Assembly: GCF_018873765.1 (NCBI RefSeq)
Contig: NC_057926.1
Span: forward strand, 47,235,043-47,299,042
Origin: Telopea speciosissima
Lineage: Eukaryota; Streptophyta; Magnoliopsida; Proteales; Proteaceae
Length of the DNA: 64,000 nucleotides
Reading direction: 5' to 3'
In this document: positions 1 to 14,100 of the stretch, one piece after another
Layout of the letters: every line of letters begins with the position of its first letter
Position numbering within the stretch: position 1 is the first letter of the stretch
The notes under the pieces: model-generated
Told to the model about the DNA's origin: nothing
Seen by the model: the letters and a program-made list of their open reading frames with translations, nothing else
Database searches by the model: none
Translations under genes and position numbers: made by a program

Positions 1-2336
1 CAATTCGTTACATACTACTACTGCTGTCCTGCTGGAATTAAAATGCTCTTAGATTCATAGAACCAGTGTCGTTTGCTGCTATCGGTTGAAGCCCTACCAT
101 GGAACCAGTGTCCTTCGCAGGAGATTTCTGTCGCTTCCCCCTCCTTCCTAGGTTCTCGATTGGAGACAACCTCGCCATTTTTCCCCCCTAAGAATTCTGC
201 TGGTTGCGTGTGACTTTCATGCTTCCCTGCCTTGGCTACTCTGTTCTACCGTGGAGAAGAAGATCTTGTTCATCGGTAATGACAAGTATGCCCCTGTTCT
301 GTTATAGTGATCCTATTTAATCCTTTCATGGGACTAGATTAACATAATTACCCTCTTGTGCTTTCGTTAGTCAGTTTTCCAATCTTATTATTATGCTTCT
401 CTAATATATCCAACCCCCCAGACATTGCTTTCCCTTTTTTTAAAATTGGTTTCCCATATTGCCCCCATTCTTTTATCATTATTCTGTTATACTCCTCGTT
501 TTGTTTATTGCCAAGTCTATCCTCAATTAATAAATTGAAACCCCCTTTATGTCCCATTGCTTCTTTATTTCCCACTAACCCCTGAAAATTTTTAATTATT
601 TTCCAAACTGTCATTGCCTTTTAATCCTTGGAGTCTTATTGATTTGGTGGACCATAAGCAATCCGAGCAGGGATTTGGAACCCCGGATTGCATTATTTGG
701 TATTTTGCTTGGGTTCTCCCATATGTGTAGCTAGAATTTACAAAATCGCCATTGATCTTATTCATTTGCCATATTATTGCTTTAGTGGGCCCTCAATCAC
801 ATCCATTTGGGATTTGCAATTTTTTGTCAATTGGTACTTGCATGAAAATTATTTGCTACTGTGAGGGAGATAGGAGATTTTTTTACTAATATTCGTAGCT
901 GCTCTTGATTATGGGATTTATTGTGATGCTCATCCTTTGCAATGTGGATTTTGTCCATGTGTAATGCTACACGTGAGGGGGAGATTGAAGATTATTCTCT
1001 TATTTGCTTAAGTCATCAGCTCAAGACTATTTTTTATGCTCAAGTCATCATCTCAAGACTATTTTTTATTTGAAGATTACTACTATTTACTTGTTTGTGT
1101 CCTCAGCAACAATTTTTTCTGTGAATATGGTATTCAGCAACAATTCATACTTACTTGGTCTACAACAACCTGATGTTGTTTGGTCCGCAGTAACCTACAC
1201 TGCCTATCTGGTTTGCAGTAACTTATATTGTCTCTCTAGTCCACAATAACCTATACTATTTATCTTATCTACAACAACCTGATGTTGTATAGTCTGCAAT
1301 AACCTATACTGCTTTATCTGAGACCTCTATTTGGGGTTCTATATCTGCCTTTGTTTGTGCTGAATACTACTTACTACCTGCTTTCCTTGAGAAGGGCTTT
1401 TGTTGTAGCCGTTGGATACTGCACTTTTATCTTTCTTTGAGAAGATGACTATCTACTACTGGCCTTGTTTGTGAGGTGCTACCTACTACTAGCCTTCTTT
1501 GTGAAGTGTTTTTTCTATTGTTGTTGCTGATATGATACTATGGATTGCGGTTAGTGTTCACTACCGCCTATTTTTGCTTGTTGCCGATTGGATTTGTTCG
1601 ACACGACAGTTATTATCTACTGATGCTGCTGATGATTTGTGTGCTTGAGTTGATAGTGCTACCTAAATGATGCTTCTCTTTCTCTCTCTCTCTCTCCGTG
1701 CTCACTGGCGTCTACAACTGCTATTCAAGACTGATGCTGCTTTTAATATATATTCTTATTGGTCCAAGCTGTAGCCTTCTTTTGATATAGGTATACTCCA
1801 AGCTTGAGGGAGAGTGTTAATTATTGTTCTCTAATCAGTTCCTTCTTCTCTCTCATCTCTTCTCTTCTTCTTCTTCAGATTCTGGTTAGTATTATCTTTC
1901 GTTACATCGTCCAAATCTTGCTTTTATAGATGGGCAATGTTCGAAATTTTTACCGAAATTTGGAATTCCTCATAAATCGACTAGCATTTCACTTTGGTTT
2001 CTTTTGACACTGAAGTATTTCTGCGACATTTCACAAATTTTGCCGAAATTTAGAACTATGCTAACAGGTCACATGTCCATACTATTGTGTGAGCATGCAT
2101 GTGTGTGTGCATAACTATGTGCACGTGCAGCTAAAGGTACATTTTCATGTCAACAACTCAATTCAACTAACCTTAACCTACTTGGGTTCCACAACATAAA
2201 CACCATATACAACCTTTTTTTTGGGGGGGGGGGTGATACAACACCATATACCACATGTTTGCATGAGAATGTGAATATGTGTAGGATTTGTGTCAAATAT
2301 CGTATGTTTCTTTACTGCAAAGTAATGTCATTGTAG
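1..2336. other. non-coding sequence upstream of SOS1 exon; degenerate short retroelement
   Basis: No SOS1 exon is recognisable here, so this should be the 3' part of an upstream SOS1 intron. The stretch GCTTGAGGGAGAG at about 1802-1814, followed by TGTTAATTATTG, looks like a polypurine tract plus the start of a Copia-type LTR on the + strand. The window's left edge (TTCGTTACA) resembles the possible end of that LTR near 1904, so 1-1814 may be the interior of a small non-coding LTR element. A 28-bp near-perfect tandem repeat (AAGTCATC...ATTTTTTAT) lies at about 1010-1068. Imperfect repeats of the type CAACAACCTGATGTTGT and GCARTAACCTAYACTG lie at about 1160-1310. A TC microsatellite lies near 1679-1697. 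The element assignment is weak. Confidence 0.3.
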
Positions 2337-5065
2337 GTGAAAATGAAGTTACGTCTATAGTCATTAATGAAAGTGATACTGAAGGAGAGGAAGCAAGACA
2401 ATTCTTAGAAGATGTTCGTGTTACATTCCCCCAGGTTTGTAACTCTAAAACACTCAATGAATACATTTTTTTGTAGGTGAAAAGAATTTATTAATAGGTA
2501 AAAGATACAGTAACGTAAAATGATAGGATTTGATTGGCTTGTTCTGTGAAGGAGTCCAAAGAATTGGACTTGGAAACATTTAGAAGAAATTATTCTGCTC
2601 TTCTTTTTTGTGTTTGTGGGGGTGGGTGGGTGAACATGGTATATTTTAATCATTCGCATACCATTTTATGCTACATACACTTATTGTGCAATCAAAAGTC
2701 CTGAGCACTTACAGTTTTGTATTTTTATATATCAATAAATTCCTTTTTTTTTTATGAATATAGGCGGAGCTAAGATATATAAGGTAAAGAGTGTACAAAC
2801 ATGAAAGAGAGAGAACCTGGTAGTGGGATTCCTCACTCCAACCCCCCCCCCCCCAAAAAAAAAAAAAAAAAAAGAGAAAAAAATAGAGGAGAAAAGAAGA
2901 CAAGAAGAGGACAAAATGATATGCACATAGAGTAATAGAGTCCCCAATTTACATCTTATCTTTCTCTTATAGCTCCCACTTTCACTTCAAATATAACTAT
3001 AAATGTAACTTTCACTGTAATTCTCAGTACCAATGCAGTCAACTCCATTCGTTAGAACAGACTCTATTGAATCTCTGCACCTATCCTGTTTTCTTGCTTT
3101 CTGAACTATTATTTGTTTTCTGAAAATAGGATTTAGCTCAGGATTGTCAATTTTTACTTCCAGGAATACAAGTGTAGAGAGAAGATGAAGGGGGACAGGA
3201 GAGAAAGCTATGATTGAATTGATCAGCCTCCTGCCCCATCGTTTTATTTATAGATTTAACTTACAATCAGCAAATCCAATTACAACTAGGAATCATAATA
3301 AAACTAAGACTTGGAGACTTAATCTAATTACCAGGACACCAAAGTAGACAATCTCGATTAGAACTAGGAATAGTCTAATCGAGATTCTCCCAAATCTACT
3401 CGATACTTTAACACTCCCCTCAAACTGGAGTGTACAAATCACCAAGACCTAGCTTGGAACAATTTTTTTGGAAAGCAAGTCCAAACAAAGGATCGATAAA
3501 CATATCACCAAGTTGATTAGCAGTAAAAACGAATGGAGTAGAGACTAGCTTCTTCATAACAGCATCACGAACAAAATGACAATCAAACTCTATGTGTTTA
3601 GTCCGCTCATGAAATACTGGATTGCTGGCAATGTAAATAGCAGTTTGATTATCACAAAACATCTTCATAGGTTGAGTGATAGGAAACCCCATCTCCTGAA
3701 GTAATGACTTAATCCACATTAACTCAGCTATAGTATGTGCCATAGCTTGATACTCAGCTTCAGCACTAGACCAGGAAATAGTAGTTTGTTTCTTGCTCTT
3801 CCAGGTGACCAAATTACCACCCACAAAAGTACAATATCCAGTAGTCGACCGCCTATCATCATCAACATCGGCCTAATCAGCATAAAAAAACCCAACCAGA
3901 TTAGCATTCCAATTAGGTCGATAAATAAGACCCATGCCAGGAGCACCCTTTAGAAATCGCAGCACACGACAAGTAGCATCCCAATGAATTTTCTTTGGAT
4001 GTTGCATAAATTGACTAATAACTCCAACGGCAAAGGATATATCCGGGCGGGTAACAGTAACATAAATGAGTTTCCCAACTAGTCTTCTATAACGAAGAAC
4101 ATGTGTAAAATCCTCACTCTCAATGGACCCAAGCTTTTGGTAGGATCCATGGGAGTATCTACGGGTTTGGAAGCAAGCATTCCGGTGTCAGTAAGTAGAT
4201 CAAGAATGTTTTTTTTTTTTGGGATAAGCTAACACCTTTCTTGCTTCGCAACACTTCAATACCAATGAAATACTTGAGAACGCCCAAGTCTTTCATTTGA
4301 AAATGCTGATGAAGATAACTTGAGTAATACTGTAGATATCATTATTAGATATAATAATATCATCCACATAAACCACCATCACCACCACTTTTGAGCCTTG
4401 ACGCTGAACAAAAACAGTTGGATCAGAATAACATTGTGCGAACCCAACCTTGGTGACAATGGAGCTGAATTTATCAAACCATGCCCGTGGGGATTGTTTC
4501 AACCCATAAATGGCCTTACGGAGCTTGCAAACTTTGGTAGAATTCTTCCCCTGAGCAACATACCTTGGAGGTTGCTCCATATAAACCTCTTATTGAAAGT
4601 CACCATAGAGAAAGGCATTTTTTATATCCATCTGATATAAGGGCCAGTCAAAATTAATAGCTAGAGAAATAAGAATACGAACTGAATTCAGGTGAGCAAC
4701 ATGCGAGAAAGTCTCGAAGTAATCAACACCATATGTCTGAGTATAGTCCTTAGCAACCAATCGAGCCTTAAGCCGCTCAACAGAACCATCAAGATTATGG
4801 TTGATAGTATAAACCCACCAACATTTGACAAGATCCTTACCAGGAGGTGGAGAAACCAGAGTCCAAGTCTGTCGAGATAACAAAGCATCCATTTCAGTAT
4901 CCATTGCTGTCTTCCAGCCAGGGTGAGGGATCGCCTCACGTTGGGATTGAGGAACAAAGTTAGTAGATAAAACAGAAGCAAGAGGGAGACTATGTATGGA
5001 GGCTGACGCCTGCCCAGTGCCGAAAGGTCAAGGAAGTTGGTGACCTGATGACAGGGGAGCCGGCG

Positions 5066-5101
<36 letters not shown>

Positions 5102-8100
5102 AGTCCTAAGGTAGCGAAATTCCTTGTTGGGTAAGTTCCGACACGCACGAAAGGTGTAACGATCTGGGCACTGTCTCGGAGAGAGGCTCGGTGATAGTGG
5201 GATGGGAGATGAGAAATAGAGATATTTTTCAATGGGATAAACAGTTAAAGATTGGTGGGATTTTTGAGTGCACGTATGAGTACCTTTATGAACAGCAACC
5301 GGTAAGTCAATAGAGACCTCAGCATTAGAAGCAGATGGAGGGGCTGGAGGAATGTTAGCAGTAGTGGATGGCAGCTCTGGAGCACAGGAATCAAAAGGTA
5401 ATGGATCAGGGACGGCGAGGGCTGGTTCAATAATAGTAGTGGATGGTGGATGGTAAGGTAGGAGGTCAATGGCGACGACGATGATAGACTTGTATAGGTG
5501 GAGATGATGAGATGGGAATGAGTACAAGGATAGGTGATCCGAAGAGGTTGTTAGGGGTCACAGTAGATGGCATATGAGGAGAGAAATAACGAGTATTTTA
5601 AAAAAATGTGACGTCAGCACTAACATATTGTTTATTAGAAACCGGATCAAAACATTTGTATCCTTTCTGGGTTCGAGAGTAACCTAGAAAAATACATTTG
5701 ATAGAGCGAGGAGATAATTTATCAACTACAAGGTGAAGAATGTGAACAAAACATACACAACCAAATACACGTGGTGGGGAAGGAAACAAAGAACAATCAG
5801 TATAAAGAAGAAATACAGGAATAGTATTATTTAAAGCAGATGATGGCATACGATTAATAAGGTAACAAGCAGTGAGGGCAACATCACACCAAAACCGTTT
5901 GGGAACAATCATATGGACCATAATGGACCGGGCTACTTCCAGTAAGTGCCTATTTTTGCATTCGGCCACTCCATTATGTTGTGGGTTGTACGAGCAACTA
6001 GTTTGGTGGTTAATACAATAATACCATGAGTAAGACAAAAATCAGAAATCTCAGATTGGGTGTATTCAAGAGCATTATCAGAACGAAAAATTTTAATAGA
6101 CTTATCAAACTGAGTTTTTGTTTCCTGATAAAAGAATTTGAATACAGTAATAAATTGAGTCCGGTCCTTTAACAGATAAACCCAAATGGAACGGGAATAA
6201 TCGTCCACAAAACCAACAAAATAAGAGAATCCTAATCTATTACGAACACTACACAGACCCCATATGTCAGAAGGCACCAAAGAAAACAAAGAAGAACTGT
6301 TAAGTTTAGTACGGGTAGGAAAGGAGGCGCAGTGATGTTTTCCTAGTTCACAGGCTTCACATTCAAGAAGAGGTGTAGTCTTGCAACTCGGAACCATTAA
6401 CTGAAGTTTTGGCAAAGAAGGGTCACCAAGGCGTAAATGTCATTGCATAGGAGAGGGGATAGTAGTAGATGTAGTTGCAGTAGAAGGTCTTGTGCTATCC
6501 AGGTAGTATAGACCGTCGCACTTAAGCCCACCACCAATCGTCTTCTTTGTCTGAAGGTCTTGAAAAACACAATAAGAAGGATAAAATGTTACAGAACACT
6601 TAAGAGATTTAGTAAGTTGACTAATAGAGAAAAGGCTTAGAGGTAATTTAGGAACATGAAAAACATGAGAGAGGGTTATGGAGGATGTAGGAGAAACATC
6701 TCCATGACCAGTTACTTGAATGGAGGACCCATCAGCAAAGATAATGTTAGCAGCTTTAGAACTGAATGCTTGAGTGATCAATAGGATCACCGAGCCCTTT
6801 ATTTATAATAAAAAGAGAGAATAAAAATACAATAATACCCCCTTTATAGCCGTCTCTAATTATGAATCGGCTATAGGGGAAAAACCCCATAATGCCCCTC
6901 AGGGTACAAAACTCAACACTCCCCCTCAAGTTGGTGCATAGATATCACACATGCCCAACTTGAACAAAATAGGATGAAATAATTTTCCACACAAGCCTTT
7001 AGTGAAAACATCAGCCAGTTGATCATCGGTTTTCACAAAAGGCATACAAATCTATCTACTCTCCAACTTCTCTTTGATGAAGTGTCTATCTATCTCCACA
7101 TGCTTCGTGTACAATCATGCTGCATTGGATTATGGGCAATGCTAATTGCGGCTTTATTATCACAATACAACATCACTAGGAGACGAACAGTAACACCAAG
7201 GTCTTGAAGTAAACCCTGAATCCATAACAACTCACAGATTCCTTGTGCCATAGCCCGGAACTCTGCTTCAGCACTGGACCTTGCCATAACATTTTGTTTC
7301 TTGCTGCGCCAAGTGACAAGGTTCCTTCTTACAAATGAGCAGTACACTGATGTAGACTTTCGATCAGAAGAGCCACCCCAATCAGCATCGGTATATGCCT
7401 TAATACGGAGATGATTATGGGGAGACAAAAGAACCCCTTTTCCTCGAGCTAACTTCAAAAAATGAAGATGTGAAAAACCATAGTTATATGTGAATAATAG
7501 GGGTCATGCATCGGTATATGCTCTCACTTCTAGTTCTCTCAGAGATGCCTGTTGAGGTGGTAGAGGCCAAGGGCCTAACCGTGGGGAAGACAGAGACAGG
7601 TTTCGATGCGATCATTGTGGGAGATCTGAACATACTAAGGATAGGTGTTGGACTTCTTTATGATCGTCCTCTTGGTACACAAAGTGGTGCTATTGGTACC
7701 CATGGTGGCCGTAGAGGGGGAGCTCGAGCACACTCTGTGATGACTAAGGCAGATTCTAGGGAGTACCCACCTAGCACACAAGATGATTCCACCTTGGCAG
7801 ATGCAGTGTTTCGCAGGGTCTTGTCACATTTGAGCACATCTTCTACACCTACAGTGACCAACTCCTCTTCATCCTTCGCTTTGTAGGTCTCCACATCAGC
7901 TTCTACTGCAGCCTAGTCTTGGGTTATTGACTCTGTTGCCACTGACCACATGACTGGTACGTCTTATTATTATGATTCCTACACCATTTGTTCTGGTAAG
8001 GATAAGGTTAGGGTAGCTGATGGCTCCCTTTCCTCTATTTCTAGTAAGGGCAGCATTTCTGTTACATCATCCATTTCTCTTACTTCCGTCCTTCACATTC

Positions 8101-11100
8101 CTAACCTTACTGCTAATCTTTTATCTGTGAGTCAATTTACTAAATCTTTGAACTATTGTGTCACTTTTTTCCCTTCCTACTGTCTTTTTCAGGATTTGGT
8201 GATGAAGAGGATTATTGGCACTGGACGTGAAGAGAAAGGCCTTTACCTTTTTGAACCTTTTCTGCCCGCAACTCAGTCCTATGTGTGTGGACGTAATGAT
8301 AGTAGTTCTATGGATTCTATTATGTTATGACATTGTCGTCTTAGCCATCCATCTTTTGTTGTAATGAGGAAACAATTACCTCATTTATTTTCTTCTTTTG
8401 CTTCTTCTCATGTTTTTCAATGTGAACCATGTATGTTTGCCAAACATTGTCATTCATCTTATCCAAATCATGGTAATAGATCTACTGCTCCTTTCCATAT
8501 TGTGCATACAGATGTTTGGGGACCTTCACCTACTACCTCTTTATTTGGCTATCATTACTTTGTTTCATTTGTTGATGATTTTCTCGTACTACTTGGATTG
8601 TTCTTATGAAGCATAAAAATGATGTCTATGATGCATTTAAGAATTTTTATCAGATGATTCTTACTCGGTTTGATACTAGAATCAAAACTGTTCGGTCTAA
8701 TAAGGGGGGGGGGGAATACATGTTTAGTGACCTCTAAACCTTCTTTGCTAATAATGGCATTATCCATTAGCTAGCATGTGTTGACACACCCTAACAAAAT
8801 GGGGTTGCTAAGAGGAAAAATCGCTATTTATTGGAGGTCACCCATAGTCTCTTTTTTGGCATGCATGTTCCTAAGACCTTCTGATCTGATGCTCTTCTCA
8901 CAGCTTCCTTTCTCATAAACCGTATGCCTACCAAACTCTTTGGTTCCAAATCTCCCTCAGAAACCTTATCTCCACAGGTTTCTGCTTTCTCCCTTCCTCC
9001 CAAAGTCTTTGGATGTGTTTGTTATGTGCATGTTAACAAACCCTCTCACACTAAACTTGATCCCAAAGCTCTCCAGTGTCTCTTTCTTAGGTATTCCTCA
9101 ACTACCAAATGCTACAAGTGTTATCACCCTTCTTCTCATCGGTGTCTCTTGTCCAAAGATGTCACCTTCCTTGAATCTGTCCCTTTCTTTGCTCCATCTC
9201 AGCATCCTCTTCAGGGGGAGAATTGTGGAAGTAAACAGGTTGCTGATATTCCCTTTTTTTCTCCTCTATCTCTCCTTTTATGTTTGACATTGGAAAATAC
9301 AGAGCAGTGGATGTGGTTGATACTGATGATCAATCAGGTGTGGATAATAGCAATGACAAAGAAGTGGTTGTGTACAAAAGAGGTGAATGCTTGAAGGGAA
9401 AGAAGACCTGCTAAGAGTCCTCTTTAGATCCACATCCTGAGACCTATTCTCCTTAGTCGGGTGACATCCCTTCTCTTCCCTCTAATTTAGACCTTCCTAT
9501 CGTTTTTAGGAAAGGCAAAAGAGCTTGTACTAATCCTATAGCCCAATTTGTTTCCTATGATGCTCTCTCTCCTACAGGTCTTGGCTTTAATATTGCTCTC
9601 TTCTGTTTCTATTCCCAAGAATATCATTGAGGCTATGTCTGACCCAAAATGGAGACAAGCTATGTCTGAGGAGATGATGGCATTTGAGAAGAAGGGTACT
9701 TGGCAATTGGTAGATATCCCCAGGGGACGAGTCCCAGTTGGATGTAGATGGGTCTACACAATCAAGTATTAATCTGATGGTACAGTTGAAAGGTACAAGG
9801 CAAGGTTGGTGGCCAAGGGGTACAGTCAAGTCTATGGAATTGACTATCCAGAGACATTTGCTCCTATGGCCAAGCATAACTCTATAAGAGTTCTATTATC
9901 ATTGGCAGCCAATAAATTGGGCATTATATCAGTTAGATGTGAAGAATGCCTTCCTTCATGGTGACTTCGAAGAGGAAGTGTACATGCAAACTCCACCAGG
10001 TTTCAAAATACCTTCAGCTGAAGGGAAAGGGTGTCTTCTCAAGAATGCACTATATGGTCTCAAACAGTCACCAAAGGCATGCTTTGAGTGATTCCAGCAG
10101 GCTATTCTGAAGAATGGATATTCCCAGAGCCAAGCTGACCACACTCTCTTTACCAAGCGAGGTAATGGTACCATCACATCTCTTATTATCTATGTTGATG
10201 ATATTGTAGTCACTGGAGACGACAAAGCTGAGATAAATAGGCTTAATATCTACTTGGCTCTACAGTTTGAAATCAAAGATCTAGGTCCCTTGAAGTATTT
10301 CTTGGGAATTGAAGTATCAAAGTCCAAGAGACTGAAGAGAGGAATCAACATATGTCAATAGAAGTTTGTTCTTGATTTGTTAATAGAGACAGGGATGTTG
10401 GGCTGCAAACCAACAAATTCTCCTATTGAGCAGAATCACAAACTAGGAGAAGATTGTGGTCCCTCTCTTGTTAATGCAGGAAAGTACCAAAGGCTAGTGG
10501 GGAAGCTTATTTATCTCTCTATAACACGCCCATATATTTCTTATGCGGTGGGAGTGGTGAGCCAATTTATGCATGCCCCCAAGAGTGGCCACTTGGATGG
10601 TATGTATCGCATTCTCAGATATTTGAAGTTTTCTCCAGGGAAAGAACTGTTGTATGCCAGGCACAATCACTTGAGAGTGGAAAGCTTCACTGATGCCGAT
10701 TGGGCTGGATCCATCACAGACTGGAAGATCTACCTCCGGTTATTGTACATTTGTGGGAGGTAACTTAGTCACATGGAGAAGGAAAAAAAAGCCTGTTGTA
10801 GCCAGATCTAGTTCAGAGGCAGAGTTTAGGGCTATGGCTCATGGAGTGTGTGAACTCATATGGTTGAAACGATTGGTTCAAGAATTGGGGTTTGACACTG
10901 AAGGTTATATGAGGCTCTACTGTGATAACAAGGCAGCTATCAGTATTGCTCACAATCCAATGCAACATGACAGAACAAAGCACATTGAAGTGTGTTGGTT
11001 GAACCGTGGGTCACAGAGAGAGAATAAAATAATGGAATGGCTTGTTGTATTGATAGGTAAGCCCCTCTATTTATAATAGAAGGGAAATTATAAATAGTCT

Positions 11101-14100
11101 AAGCTAGGCGATGTGGGACTAAAACCCACATAGCCGACATAAGCTAAGTACACTTAATAACATAAAAATACCCCAAAAGGACCAGAATACCCCCACGGTA
11201 TTCTGGAGTACATATATTCTAACACTCCCCCTCAAGCTGGATTATACTAATATTAAAGAAAGAAGATCCAGCTTGGACTAAAGGAAAAAAGAACTCCATA
11301 ACAATGCTAACACTCCCCCTCAAGTTGGCGCATACAAGGTACTAATGCCCAACTTGAATAAAATGGGAAAAGATAAGTTGTAGCAGAATCCAGCTTCAAG
11401 ATGAACGCAGCTCCCAAATAAACCTTCAAGAACTTGTAAAATTAGATCTTCAAAACTTAGGCAGACTTGATCAGTAAATTTTCACCAATCTTCAGCAGCT
11501 GTCCAGTGATGAATCTCAGACTGATAATCTTGAAGATAAGTGACTAGGGTAGCGAACAAATGTATCAGGCAGCAATAAAGAGCAAGCAGTAGAAAAAAAA
11601 CAACCCAACTATAGAACCTCATATAGGCAGGCAATAACCAAACATCTTCAAAATTTTAAGACCAACCTCTCCCTTGCGGCAAACTCAACCCAATAACAAA
11701 GTAGATACCCATTGGCAATGGTGAAACCTCTGACCTTCTATGTTTTGCACCAAGTGTCCCTACATGTTCTGCTCTCTGCAATGGTTGCAGGTATACTGTA
11801 TATAATCCCCCCCTCACGTGTAGTGCACGTGGACATAAGAGAGATAATTTTAGAGATAGGGCAAAACATAACATTCCAGAATTTTTCAATGGCTGCCAAG
11901 TGTAAAGGAAAAAAGAAGAAATGGTAAAGAAGAGAGTACCATTAACTTCCAAGGTGGTTATGGGGAATGCCAAAGGTATGGTTTGGGAGGTGGTGAAGGA
12001 AAAAGCAGTGGGATAATGAAGTAAGTAAGTAATGCAACATATAAATCTCCAACCATCGTCAAGCGATCAAACAAACACCTTTGATGGAAACTCCTGCAGG
12101 GGAGAAACTGCTAACTCCAATATTCAAATCTGACAAGTATACAGATCTGATTTGAAGTAAGGAAAGCCTCCATTCTTTAAGGCTTGATCAATCTTCAAAC
12201 AAGGAGGAACAAGTGTGCAAAAACCCCAATGTATAAACTCCCAGATGCTTAAAAGAACAAACGAAGATATCTGGACAACAATGGATTGTAGAAGCTTCAA
12301 CAAAAATTTGATCAGATCTGAATTAGTAACAATGCTATGATTCAAGCTCCAAGGTGAGCCAGAAATGAACCAGAAAAGCTTCACATAACTGAATATGTTT
12401 GTAGGTGCAGCCAATAATCGTGGAACACACTGTTGTAGTCCCAAATAAGCTGATCTCTAGGGTAGCAGATTCGAGTATTCCATAACAAAAGAAATTCGAT
12501 CTCCAATAATAGGAAACTCAATCACAATCATAGGGCAGCAGTATTCCACATGAAGGCAGCAGTAACACATCAACCAGTCATGCTTAAAGAAGCCAATCAA
12601 TAATACCAGCCAGGTAGGTATGAAAGCTCAAAATAACCAGCAAATATAAGATAAATAACCAAACAGATCCATAGGTAGTTGAAGCAGCCAGCCATATAGG
12701 AATGAGTAAGAAACATAGGTTGATAATTGGAGAAACCGAGCCATAAGAATGAACCTTAATTTTTCCAAAAAGAACTGATGAATGATGCTGAAATAGGGGC
12801 TGAATACTCCTCTGATGTTTATAAAACTCTCCTAAAAAAATCAGCAATAGTGGACTGCCTTAACCCTTAGATCGATTATAGTCAGGGTTTTGTAACAAAC
12901 CCTGAAAGGGAAGATCGATTGTAGGGAAGGGGGCTTCAACAAAGTGATGATGACTTGTCAAAGGTGATGTCTTCTGGTAATAGATGCTGACCACCACTGC
13001 TGGAATGGATCTCCAGTTCGAATAACCAATCTCCTTGGTAATTGAGACTTGTTCTTCACGTGGGAGAATCACCAAAAAATTGCAGAAAAATAGGGCGGCA
13101 GCTATCATGTGCAATAGACCTTCTTCAAGCCATGAATAGTTGAAGTAGAATGTCCTTCTTGATGGTAGAAACACCTCCAAAAAACTCCAATAGTAGCAAT
13201 CAACCCTAACCCTAAAATCGATATTTGTCAGGGTTTTTTTCAAAACCTTGAAAAGAAGGATCGATTGGGGTTAGGGGTTTTCAAACACTTGGAAAGAGGC
13301 TGAAACTGAGGTCGAGTGATCCTTATAGATGGAGTAAGCATCCCTCCAAAAGGCAGGAAAAACTGAAACCTGTAACCCTAATGTCGATTTGAGTCAGGGT
13401 TTTAACAGGTAACCAAAAATAGCAGGTTGAGAAGGTTTTGCTGTAGGTACGAATCCAGCCATCAGATAGTGACCAAACTGAGGTCGATTAAGGCTTGGAT
13501 TAGTTGGGAATTATCCCTGAAATATTGGCTGCATCTGACAAGGGAAACCCCAAAATCGATTGGAGTCAGGGTTTTGAAAAACCCTGACAAGGTGAAATCG
13601 ATTTGGGGATTTAGGCTGGAAAACAAATAATAAAAGATGGAGATAAAGAAAAAGGGAAGTTAGGTTTAGGAATAGGGTAGAATATGGCTGGAAAAAGGCT
13701 GCATAGGGTGTTCCTAAATAAGAAGATCAAGTTCATAGAGATCTGATCTCAAAGAAGGGAAACTCCAAATCGCAGATGAAGCTCCAGCAGGTTTTTTTTT
13801 AATAAAAACAATAGAAGAGAAGGGGGGCAGCAACTAAATCATCAATATTATGTTTACCTCATTAGTGCTGCCCCTTTTGTTGGGCTGAAAAGAAGAAGAA
13901 CAGGAGCAAGAGAAAACCGAGAAAAGGAGAAGAAGGGAAAGATCGATTGGAGGAGAAGAAGGGAGACATAGGGTTTTTTTTTTCTCTAACCTAGATCAGA
14001 CCAGCTCTGATACCATGTTGGTTGAACCGTGGGTCAGAGAGAGGGAATAAAATAATGGAATGGCTTGTTGTATTGATAGGTAAGCCCCTCTATTTATAAT

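Noticed and set aside
348-614. Overlapping open frames on both strands near the left edge
   Set aside because: Short, AT-rich, no homology, no splice context; chance ORFs in intron sequence.
5003-5194. A functional rRNA gene
   Set aside because: Only about 190 bp of a 2.8-kb gene, with substitutions, inside a retroelement.
4688-5527. A 279-codon open frame on the minus strand
   Set aside because: It runs antisense through the plastid rRNA fragment and out of frame with element A's pol; not a gene.
12863-13608. CRISPR-like array
   Set aside because: Only four units, irregular spacing, unequal length, plant nuclear context; palindromes of a retroelement.
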